Positions 36,038-46,778 of a stretch of DNA of 64,000 bases are shown here, in pieces. The stretch lies in contig OY992838.1 of the NCBI GenBank assembly GCA_963921425.1, positions 8,990,001-9,054,000 of the forward strand, written 5' to 3'. Source of the stretch: Dryas octopetala. Its lineage: Eukaryota; Streptophyta; Magnoliopsida; Rosales; Rosaceae. Within the stretch, counting starts at the first letter, position 1, and every line of letters begins with the position of its first letter. A program made the translations under genes and the position numbers. A model generated the notes under the pieces. That model did no database searches and was not told where the DNA came from. It saw only the letters and a list, made by a program, of their open reading frames with translations.

Positions 36038-36777
36038 CTTTGGTTGGTTGCTACTTTTTGCAATGGATCCCTGATGGACTAATTTATACATTGTTTGGTT
36101 TATTAATTACAATTTTTTTTTTTTTTTTGCTAAGGAGCCTTTCACAATTTAGGTATGGACATTTTTCAATTGGGAACAACCGATGAGTGCATAGGCATTG
36201 TGCATAACATACTTTTTATCAATCTTTCTCTCATGCAAACCCGAGTCATAGGGACAGTACTTGGTCCGGACCATAAATACTATACGGCGATACATAATGC
36301 TCATTATATATTAAAACGTCTCTATACGACAATATATGATGTTCATCCTATATCAAAGCATTCCTATACGGTAATACATGGTGCTCATCCTATATATACC
36401 CTATATCAGAAAGTTTTCATGCATGAAGACTTTCTCATATAAGATGGGCATTATGTATCGCAGTATATATAGTATCCAGTTCAGACGAGATTCGCATGAC
36501 TTGGGTAATCTAAAAATGACATTTAAAACATATTCTAGAAAATAAACTATTCCTATTATGAGACTACGACGGTGAGATAGACATAAAAATAAGAAAAAGA
36601 AAGAATGTATAAGCAAAATATAAGTAGCTAGCATTTCTCATAAAACTTTAAAGCTTTCGCTTTCATGCATGCTGTAATGTAGTACCCTGCCCTGCCATGT
36701 TTTTCCATCTTGGAGTCGACCGCGGGGAGAAAACCTAACTGTTAGGTTGTACGTACCAATCCTTCCATATATATGCT

Positions 36778-37142
36778 TGTTGAGAGTAATGTGGAGCAAT
36801 GTCCCACATCGGAAAACTAAGGCTTAACATATGTGCTTATAAGTCTTGGGCCTCTCCACCCATTGCCAATTGGTTTTGGGTTGGATGCTCTAATTCTATC
36901 ATGGTATCAGAGCTTGGTTATTCGCGTGTAAGGCCCAACGGCCACACGTGCTCCCACGTCACCCAATACAATTTGTTCACGTGTAAGGCTCAAAAATATC
37001 GCCACACGTGCGGGGGCGTGTTGAGAGTAATGTGGAGCAATGTCCCACATCGGAAAACTAAGGCTTAACATATGTGCTTATAAGTCTTGGGCCTCTCCAC
37101 CCATTGCCAATTGGTTTTGGGTTGGATGCTCTAATTCTATCA
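36778..37142 (+). mobile_element. Complete TRIM (terminal-repeat retrotransposon in miniature)
   Basis: Two 124-bp LTRs (36778-36901 and 37019-37142), both starting TG and ending CA, appear identical. The internal 117 bp begin with TGGTATCAGAGC, the primer-binding site complementary to initiator methionine tRNA, and end with the purine tract GCGGGGGCG. A perfect 5-bp target duplication ATGCT flanks it at 36773-36777 and 37143-37147. The whole element is 365 bp and non-coding, so it must have moved with proteins from another retroelement. Identical LTRs mean a recent insertion. Confidence 0.95.
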
Positions 37143-37387
37143 ATGCTATCCATTCCAGGCCAGCGGCCACCAATAAATGTTTTATGTTTAATTCACTTTC
37201 ATTGTTCAGTGCTCATGCATGTAATTATTATCCATCCAAACTATATTAATTTCTTACTCGTGCATGACTCCCCAACCGAATCAATTACCCAATTTACTTT
37301 TCTTTTAATGGGGAAGAGGGAATCCAACAACAACTTATTGTAGAGAGCTTGAGTCTTACGTATTCATTCCTCTTATTCATTTTATTT

Positions 37388-37650
37388 ACTGTGAGAATGT
37401 GAAGTGTACTGTCTAATATTGAAAATGATAGTTTTGTATAAGTGTTTATAAGAATTTTAGGATTCGTCTATTATTGGTTAATTGGATGCTTCAATTTCTT
37501 TCATGGTATTAAAACATGTTTACCCACGTGTGTTAGGTTCAGTGGCCACACATGTTCTACCTCACCTAATATGAGTTATCCACGTATTTAACTTAAGTAA
37601 CGCAACACGTGCGAAGGCGTGTAAGATTGTAGAGTGTGCTTGGATACTCC
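37388..37650 (+). mobile_element. Decayed TRIM-like element
   Basis: Directly downstream of the intact TRIM a diverged version can be traced: TGTGAGAATGTGAAG start, ATTGGATGCTTCAATTTCTTTCA, a decayed primer site TGGTATTAAAAC at 37502, an internal CCACGTGTGTTAGGTTCAGTGG block like CGTGTAAGGCCCAACGG in the intact element, a GCGAAGGCG purine tract near 37611, and a shortened right repeat. It is older and internally deleted. Confidence 0.65.
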
Positions 37651-38521
37651 AATTTCCTTTATCCTTAATTGTACGAATTTGACCTCTAAATATTAGATAT
37701 GTGCTATACATATGATAAAAAAAAAAATGGTACACCTTACATGACTCATTCACCTACATGTAAACTATATGCCTGCATTTGTCGCTTTTCATATTGTACC
37801 TTGATGGATCTACTCCTTTAAAGCCATATAATATATCCATCTAGCTATTAAAAAAAAAAAAAAAAGTTAAAGATGGGTCCAAAAAGTAGAAACCAACCAA
37901 TAGTGATGATCACATCCAAAATTTAATATGCATATTCGTTATAGTTAATGGGAGTTGGAATGCTTTTATAGGATTCTAAAACATGTTAGGTTGTTGTAAA
38001 TATGTGTTTAACTAATGGCTTAATTGTCATTTTTCCCCTTAACTATGACTCCAGTGTCAAATTGCTTCCCAAATCCATTAATTAAGCTATCAAACTTTTA
38101 ATTGGTAAAAAAAAAAAAAAGCTATCAAACTTTTAAAAATAGGTCAATATGGGCTAATTTTCTAAAACTTCATCTGAATTCTCGTCAAAAAGATGTCATA
38201 TAGCCCAAGCCCAGCCCGATCATAAAGCCCAGCAATGAAATGAAAAAGGCCCGATCATGGGCTTAAGTCAATCCCAATTGAAATTTTTAAACTTGAAAGG
38301 CCTAACATTAACATTTAGGCCGAAAGACACTTTTCATTCATGGAGTTTGCCTTTATTTGGACTTTCATCCGTGTACTTTTTTTTGTCGGTTTTACATCTG
38401 TAGTTTACTTTTATTTCCAACTATAGTCTAAAATGTTAAATGGGTTCAATTTCAGACATTTAATTTCGTCTAAAATTTTCCACGTGAATATCTAATGTGA
38501 GGATATTACCGTTATTTTAAA

Positions 38522-38853
38522 GACTTAATTGTGTTTTTATTACTCATAATTTTAGTTGATTCTCACTTTACTACCTAGATATTTATTTGTTCCAATTTAT
38601 TTTATCACCTATAACTATTTCTCGTGTCCCACTTTACATTTTTTTTGTCCCTTTCGTTAACTAATCTGTTAATATTGGTGACAAAAATGCCCCTATCACA
38701 TTAGCATTTTTTACGGCTTAAGTGATGAAATGGACGGAAAAATATAAAGTGACACATGAAAATAGTTGTAGGTGGTAAAGTGAGACAAATAAACATCTGG
38801 GTACTAAAGTATTAATCAACTAAAACTATAGATGATAAAAATATAATTAAGCC
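38522..38853. mobile_element. MITE of the GGCTTAATT / accaccc family, short diverged copy
   Basis: The left end GACTTAATTGTGTTTTTATT and right end AAAATATAATTAAGCC are inverted. The interior holds diverged TTTATCACC / GGTGGTAAAGTGAGAC words facing each other. Related to 59789-60287. It lies in the 3' flank of GPAT copy C and is absent from the matching flank of copy B, so it inserted after the duplication. Confidence 0.65.
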
Positions 38854-39110
38854 TATTTTAAACATCATATAACTTACCTAAACTAATTGTGAGAATCCAA
38901 AATGACTAAAGCATCATCGCACGTGAGGGTCATGTCATGATTAAGTATAAATAGTACGTGAAAACAATTATGATTCAATAGTTTGAAGCGGTGAAGTCTT
39001 TCCTTAGTGAATTTGTTATAAATTTCTGTTTTGGTTATAATCAACGGAATTGAATTGTGAACTTGTCTAATGCTAATTCATTTGTTCACTCACCCTCACT
39101 AATAAGCTAT

Positions 39111-39807
39111 TTTAACGGGGTCCATAAACTTTAAAATATTTCAAATATACACCTGATTTATTATCTAAATTGAAAAATGAATTTTTGTCCATTGATTCGT
39201 TGAGAGATCAGTTAAATGACAGCTTGACGTTTGCTGATCGGAATTACTTGACGAAGTGACACTATCTCGGCAAACATTTTCCGCCAAATGAGCGACACAA
39301 GCCCACAATTTAATAATAATAGAGAGAGAGAGAGAGAGAGAGTTTGTGGGCTCGTGTCAGGGTTAGGTGGACCCGTGTCGATTATTTCCCGCCAAATGAG
39401 CGACACAGGTCCACCTAACCCCTGACACGGGTCCATGAACTCATCATCTCTTTCTCGCTCGTTGAACACAAGTGAGAGATTTATATTCGAATTTGGGAAC
39501 GTGATGTTTTTGGGAGACTAAATGGTCAGGAGAGCGTTCAACGAGCGAGAAAGAGGTGATGGGTGTGTGGGCCCGTGTCAAGTGAACATGTGTTGCTCAT
39601 TTGGCGGGAAATGTATGCTGAGTTGGTGCCACGTCGCCAATTAATCCCCGTTAGCAAAAGCTAAGCTGACATTTAACTGATCTTTCAATAAATTGATAGG
39701 CGGAATTTCATTTTTCAATTTACATAATAAATCATGTGTATATTTGAAAGTTCGTGGACCCCGTTGAAATAACATATATAATTATGTGTCTAAATTGAAT
39801 TTATGCC
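39111..39807. mobile_element. hAT-type MITE, copy 2, left end truncated
   Basis: Matches the element at 28795-29442 over both arms; the right end GAATTTATGCC is complete, while the left arm begins only at AACGGGGTCCATAAAC, about 45 bp short. The middle differs: it contains a (GA) microsatellite at 39321-39342 and a partial repeat of the CCAAATGAGCGACACA block, and holds extra copies of the CTCGTTGAACACAAG region. Confidence 0.75.
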
Positions 39808-40359
39808 TAAAATTTAATTTGTACAAGTTTTTAACATATCATTATGTAACTAACTTTCAGGCCTAATGTGGCCCATGAGCATAACTGGCCGAGCTTAATT
39901 CCTCAAGGCCCGAGCCCTCCAAGAAAATTGACTTGATCATTAATCGGGGACCGTTGTCATAAACTAAAATGAAAGCTTTTAAAACACTCTGGTTTTGCTT
40001 GCTCCACATCAGGATGCCATTGCACCTTTTTAGGTTGATAACGTTTATGTCATATAACCATTATATGACATATTCAGACAAAAAAAAAATGTTGAGTGTT
40101 GACTGGTTCACTTTTTCACTCTCTAACAAAGCCGAACACACAGCCCAATTACATAGTTATTTAACAAGAAGATAAATCTCACATATATCATGGTAGTTAC
40201 AGAATTACAGTCATGGGTCTAATCACTTGATAAAACATTTCACAATTCAAATAATATATAAAGTATGATGCTAGCTTGCATGATCTTGTTTTCACCATTA
40301 CACCATACACCATACACATGTCTTAAAAGCTGTGGTCATGCCCACATTGTAGTCATGAG

Positions 40360-42070
40360 TCACCTTGAGTCCTTCAAGCTCCCATCATTGCCTGCCAATA
40401 TCATGTACTTGTCTTTCCTTGTGAGACTTGTGCACTCAAATTCCAAAGCTTTCCCAATCTCATTTTGCACATGATTGGCAACTTCAAACCTTGATTTCCC
40501 ACTAAACTTGCAAGTGTATGATCCTGGCAATTTCTCAAGAATCCTAATGGTGTAAACAGGATTTGGGTTCATGAAATGAAACACTGGATCCCAGCATTTA
40601 AACCCACTTGCAGTTGTTCCATAAAACATGTTCACTTGCACATCTATGGCCACAGGGACTATGTCATCAGTCAGCTCAGCAAATAAGGGACTGAACCTCA
40701 ACAAATAAGGCTCTCTGCAGGTGGTTCCTTCTGGGCAAACCACAAGGTCACCTTGGCTTAGCAACTTGTCCATTGCTTTCCCATCTCTCTCTCTGTCTCT
40801 TGTTAATCTGATAGTCCTCATGGGGGCAATTACCTCATTGACTTTACTCAAGCTGTATGTGACTGCAGTGAGAGGTTTATTGATAGCTAATTGGACATAG
40901 AGTGGGTCAAGCAAGGTTCTGTGGTTGCACACATAGAGTATGCCCCTTGGTTTTTCTTCAACAGTACCATTTGATGAGGTAGTGGAGGACTTATTAATGT
41001 TGGGTCTTGAAATTGTGGTAATTGTGCCTGTAAAGGCCAAGATTGGGGTACAAATGCTGTGAGGTAGAAATATACCACATAAGAACCTGATGATGCAGAT
41101 GCAAATTCCTAGTGGCATCCACATTAACATGGCAAAGGTGGCAAGTGGGTTTGGCCTGAAGGCCAATCTTCCATCATGGAAGATCAATGGCTTTGGGTAT
41201 TTCTCTCTTGGAAGGCTTTTCCAGTTGTTCTTCTCAGCTTCAGTCACCAAGTAAACCTCCTCCTGCAAACATATATATATGGGTATAATTAATTGTTAAA
41301 ATTGAGAGAAAATTAAAGTGCAAAACCCAAAAAACAATTTCAAATAAAGGACCAACCTTGCAATGAGAAAAGAGTTGCTGATGGAGAGATATATTGTGGC
41401 AACCAATTATACCAATTGCTTGACCACCTGATGATTTCTCATCTCCTAGAATCTGATTTGCATCCAAACTGTTAGTCTTTTTTTCCTCCATGAGACCCAC
41501 AAAGTACCCACCAACCACCTTGAGTTCTCTTGCAAGAACAGCATCAACCGCAACACAATCCTTTAAAAACCCTTCAACCATGACTCTGGGTAAGTCACTC
41601 ACTCCCACCTTTTTCCCACATCTCATCACCACATCAAAGCCTTCACACCCAAGATCCTCCAAGAAGAACTTGGGCAGCACAGCTGTCCCAACTCTCATTT
41701 TTTCCTTTCTAACCCCAAAAAAGCATAAGAAAACCATTACATTGAGCCCCAGCTCCCCACCAACCAAACACACAAAAGGGGCTGAAAGAAGCAAAACAAG
41801 AGCCCTCAAGAGCCCACCAGCTTCAAAAGCCACAAGCATGAAGTAAGGAAACAGTGAACATGATCTCAACAATGCTCCCTCAAAGTGGAAGAACAATGTT
41901 TTGCTTGAAAGCTCCCCTGCTCTGTGAGCAAGGGAGCTGAATTTCTGGAATTTGAAGTGGGTTGCATGGGACTTGCTGGCCTTACTTTTGTGGGAGGATG
42001 TTTTTCTTGGCTTGCTATAGACTTTGAAGGAGGAACAAAGAGCTTCTAGTGAAAATAGCTTTCCAGACAT
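40360..42070 (-). CDS. GPAT: sn-glycerol-3-phosphate acyltransferase (GPAT2/3-like), copy C
   Basis: Two exons (41357-42070, 40360-41262) encode 538 residues. This is the most complete copy: the N-terminus is MSGKLFSLEALCSS, absent from copy A. The HAD-like domain has HFEGALL where a phosphatase would have DxDGT, so only acyltransferase activity is expected. Block I NHRTLLDP is at about residue 351 and block III PEGTTCREPYLLRF about 64 residues later. Two or three hydrophobic segments anchor it to the ER. The 94-bp intron has the same position as in copy A and also carries a short (TA) run near its acceptor. The product should make lysophosphatidate or its sn-2 isomer from glycerol-3-phosphate and acyl-CoA. 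The upstream ~80 bp match those of copy B. Copies A and C differ at many residues, so the duplication is not recent. Confidence 0.9.
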
Positions 42071-42528
42071 CTTTGGTTGGTTGCTACTTTTTGAAGTAGA
42101 TGGATTAATTTATACATGGTTTGGTTTATTTAATGGGCCTTACACAATTTAGGTATGGACATCTTAAATTCTTCCAGTGGGAAATATCCATGAGTATGAG
42201 TATGATGAGTATCAATATATTTTCAGTCCAAAAATGGTATAAACATATATGATATATCTGAAAAAACAGGGAAGTGTTATTTCTCCCAATAACAATTTTA
42301 TTACGGTAATGATATTTTCACCCCCAACAGAATAATGCGTAGTGCTCCACTAAATGTTTTGTCACTAACTTTAAAAACAATTACTAATAATTTTACATTT
42401 ATAATTCAATAACACATTATTATTAATAATAAAAAACGGGACATTTTTATTAATGTATGGTCGGGACCGTCGGGTGCATTTATATATTACATAAAAAAGG
42501 AAGGATTTAATTTTATATGTATATATAT

Positions 42529-42930
42529 GAGGAGTGCTCTAAAACTAACTAGTTAGCAAGTTATTACGAAGCTAACCATGATTTTGGAACCACCACATAA
42601 CTAATCTCATAATCCGAACCGTCAATTATTTAGGTCATACTTCAAAGATCATCATTACAAAAAATCAACTAAATAGGAAATCATTTAGTCATCTAATTGA
42701 GATCAAATAAATAGACGATCAGTGGTTTCGATAAAAGCATATAAATAGTTGTTGTTATAATCAAATGAATAAATGATTTCCGAATTTGAAGATTTTTTAC
42801 AGGGATAATCTTTGAAATAGGGCATAAAAAATAGACGGTTTGAATTTTGAGATTATATTGTGCGGTGGGCCCAACATGGTGGTTAGCTTTGTATTAACTT
42901 ACTAACTAGTTAGTTTTAGAGCATTCTTGT
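42529..42930. mobile_element. (TA)n-bounded MITE, copy 3
   Basis: Inverted ends GGAGTGCTCTAAAACTAACTAG and AACTAGTTAGTTTTAGAGC, about 400 bp, with the same interior as the copy at 11761-12156. TATATATATG precedes it and GTATATATATTT follows. It lies about 0.45 kb upstream of GPAT copy C. Confidence 0.8.
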
Positions 42931-44110
42931 ATATATATTTGTAGCGACGTAATTCTCAAAAGTAGAAATCGTAATTATATTTTAATTTCAACATTGTATC
43001 AATTAAACTCACTTTGCAGTGACTATAAAAAACTGCATAAAAAGATACACATAGATATACCTTGTCTTCTTTATACATAAACATGTCAAAAATTCATGAA
43101 CCAACATAAAACTCAAAAATTCAAGCTTATGAGTCACATACATCCTAATTTCAACAATAACAATAGTTATTTTTGTTTCTCACTACAGAGTTACTTTCAA
43201 ACAACCTCCTTTTTTATGTCTATTTCATTATTTCAGCGTCTTCTTTATAAAACATGGATTTACTTATTATCGGGTGGACTTTTTTAACATTCCAAAACAT
43301 TAGGTGCGTTGATTTAACATTAGCGGGTGTAGAATAAATTTATTTATCATTTACTACTAATTTGAAGTTATTGATTGATCGGTAAACACTAAGAACAAGT
43401 TAATTCCTTAAAGAGAGTATAGAAATAAGTGAAAATTAGAATAGGTCAAGTATTCGATCTCTTCTAACGTAACAAAAAGAAAATGGCATGTTAATTGTTG
43501 ATTAGCATCATTGATCTTTGAAAATCATTGATTACATTTTAAAATGTATTCACAACACCTCATTGCTATTTCAAAGTCAATAGTCAATAATATATATACG
43601 AGACGGAAAAAATACATATAAAGTACATACATAATTGAAAAATACACATGTAATACATTTACGTTAAAAATATATGTATTTTTTAAAAGAGTATGGAAAA
43701 CCAAAAAAAAAAAAAAATACTTATTATACGTAAATTTACTAACTATAGCCATAACATGCTTCCTAGGGTACACGTTGATAAAAGCTTTCCAACTCCCATT
43801 AAATTGTAATGAATGTGCAGTGCACATTGCACATTAAATTTTGGAAGAGAGCATCACTCTTGGTTGGTCACTACTTTTTGGCAATGGACCCATGCATCTT
43901 TATTTTTCTATAGATGGGAGTAGATCCAGATGCCATATGGCAAAGCGACAAACACACGCATATACACGTAGACTGTAGGCAGATAGAGAGAAGAGTTGCA
44001 TGCGTGTTGATCCCTTGGCTAAATTTGTACCTCACAACATATGGCTGAGAAAAATTTGTACCTCACAACATAAGGCAAATGCTGATCACCAGCTAGTCTT
44101 GATTCTAGCT
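42931..44110. other. AT-rich intergenic DNA
   Basis: No gene was seen. A 40-bp stretch at 43855-43895 (CTTGGTTGG..CTACTTTTTGGCAATGGA) resembles the DNA just upstream of GPAT copies B and C, so it may be a remnant of another duplicated GPAT promoter. Confidence 0.4.
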
Positions 44111-44129
44111 AGTGATCACTATTACACTC

Positions 44130-45115
44130 GAATTTGGTCACGTTTACTAACATAAAATGAGCGATAAAAAGAATTGGAGTGAGAATGAATGAGTGAGAGA
44201 AAAAATTGGAGTGAGGAGAAGTCATTTACATTAAGTTGTTTACTAATCATATTTAATAAGAATGAAAATGAAGTTGATTTACACTCCTATGCTTACTAAT
44301 GATCATGAATCGAAACAAAAACTTATTAATTACTAACAAATTTGAGTGTTGTTGAAAAAAAAAAAAATATATTTTCTTAATGTGTATTTTGGAAAAAAAA
44401 AAAAAAAGGATACTTTTAGTATACATTAATGACTCCTGATGGAATGAGAGTCAATACCATATCCCCTCCAAGGAATGAGATTGAGGGAATGATTCCTCAT
44501 TTTGGAGTGATCTCACTTAGAACCCGTTTGAGATTGTTGTTAGATACTCAAAAACTATTGTAGATAACAATTCTAGGTCACTTACAACAATTTTAGTATT
44601 TGGTAATAAAACAAAAAATTGTAATGTCACACTATTCTAGGTCAATCACTATAATTTTGAAAAACTGTTATTCACTTCCTTTTCAAAACTATTAATGAAA
44701 GTTGTGGAGCTCATTAATAAAAATTTTTAGTTGTCCAATATATCTTTAATTTTTATACAAAATGACAAAGGATTATCCCCAAACAAATGAGTCAAAAGCA
44801 CTTTCAGCATCATGTTTATTTTAGTAATTATAAACAGCCACATCAGTTTTACATTAAAATTTATCGAACACCTCGATACTGTTTTTTACATTCACAGCAT
44901 TTTTGAAAACATAATTTACTAAACACTCAATTGCTTTATTTTACAGTTGACTTTACTTCACAACAGTTTTTTCTCACAACAATGTCAAACTAAACCTTAC
45001 TTTTTTGATTCTCCAATACAAGTAAATACAAGATTAGAGTGGAATGAGAATGACTCTCATTCATTCCACTCTCACTCCATGTAAGTAAATGTTCATGTTT
45101 ACCAAATTTTGGTTG
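44130..45115. mobile_element. Two nested, degraded inverted-repeat elements
   Basis: An outer pair (AATTTGGTCACGTTTACTAAC near 44130; GTTCATGTTTACCAAATTTT near 45100) encloses GGAATGAGAGTCA-type repeats facing each other. An inner pair (CCCGTTTGAGATTGTTGT near 44523; ACAACAATGTCAAACTAAACC near 44990) marks a second element. Both look like hAT-type MITEs. Divergence prevents exact limits. Confidence 0.45.
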
Positions 45116-46623
45116 TAATACTGTATTTATTCAATTATCAACTTATTTCGAATCTTTGTTTAGTGAACAAATTTGATGATTTTGAATTAGAATTATTGAA
45201 TATTCTTTTGAGATGAAAACCTTACACCTAAATTGATCAGACAATATTGCGTGGGCACGCCACAGTAGCATCAAATCCTTAGGTGTGAACTACTAGGTGA
45301 GTTTATACCCTTTCTACTTAGATATTCTTCTTCGATGAAGCAATATTGCTTGAATAATTGCTGTTTGGGTCACGACTTACAATTAATTCTAAGGATAAAG
45401 GGGTTGATGATTTGGTCGAATTGGAATTAATAAAGGAAAGTTTAGGACAATTTGACTTATTTTTAAAAGTTTAATATCTTAGTTTTATCAAATTTTTAAT
45501 TTAAAAGAGTAATTTAACATATTGGTTATTATTACAATTATTGAGTAGTCCAATTACAAAGGTCATAGAATTATCCACAATACGCACAAGTTCGAACTCT
45601 CCTCTTATCATCTCAAAAAAAACATATAGGTCATTGTTGATAGATAAAATAGTTAATTAAGTCTTTTTAAAATTGCACTTAGAAATCTTATACCTAAGTA
45701 GATTAATCAATAAGGAAATTAAATTGGGCAACAATATTGATGCAACATGGGAAACCGAAAAACGTGAGCTCCCAAAAATCCAGTATTATGTCTGGCCTCA
45801 GCCTCCGACCTTGGTAATAAACAATTGGTGTAATGGTTGTTCTGTTCCCAACAAGCTAAGAGCCTAAGAGGAAGGTACCAACAACCAAATGAAGTGTGTC
45901 TACATTCATCGATATTCCAATTAAGAAATGTGCATGGGGAGCCAACCAAGTGAGCAAGAGGACATATCATGAGCAAAAACACCACCTCACGTACCAACCA
46001 ACCAACCAGAATCCGATAGCCTTTGGCGCCAGAACTACAAGGATAAGGATATTGGGTCAGTAATCAGTATGGGAGCAGATCATAGTTCAGTAGTCTAGGT
46101 TGACGTCCATTGTATAGGTTTTATTTTATTTTGTTAAATTATCCCAACCTATTAATTTGTTAATTTGTCAAAGTCGGATATAAGGGTTGTCACACATTCT
46201 TTATTCGATGTGGGTTCTGTTTCTCGATCAACTATACGTCAGTGCACAGTACAATGTCATGGTCCATTATGAAACAAGTGCAGTATAGAACAACTAGCCA
46301 ACTTGAATATATGGCATTGGTTTGGTTACTAGATGAACCATACTATTCAGCATCATTAATCATCTTATTTGTATTAATGTACCATTAACACCATCAATTT
46401 CTACATATAACTATAATTTCAACTTGACCAAAAAACAATTACAATCTTAAAGAGAAAAAGGTATTTGTACGTACGAAATTGTTATTTTTTTATCAAACAG
46501 TCTGATATATTATCTTGATAATTTATGTCAAATTCATCCATGATTTAAGTAAAATTATGTATGATTATGCATCTTAATTCATAATTTAACGAAATAACTA
46601 GCAGATATCTACTAGAATTTGTT
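45116..46623. other. AT-rich intergenic DNA
   Basis: No gene was seen. About 46170-46230 (CGGATATAAGGG, TTCGATGTGGG) has wording found in plant retrotransposon LTRs, but no paired repeat was found. Confidence 0.35.
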
Positions 46624-46778
46624 CTTAAACTAAATTTTCTAATGTTTAAGTAGTTGACCCTAACTTTTCTAATGTTTCTTAAACTAAATTTTCTAGTGTT
46701 TAAGTAGTTTAATCTTCTTAAACTAAATTTTCTAATACCTAGCAAATTTAAGTAGTTGACCCTAACTTTTCTAATGTT
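46624..46778. repeat. Three-unit irregular tandem repeat
   Basis: Units begin CTTAAACTAAATTTTCTA and carry TTTAAGTAGTTGACCC; they are about 54, 38 and 63 bp long, differing by internal insertions or deletions. Confidence 0.75.

Noticed and set aside
45590..45620. GTTCGAACTCTCC, tRNA T-loop-like
   Set aside because: No D-arm, anticodon arm or acceptor stem could be fitted around it.
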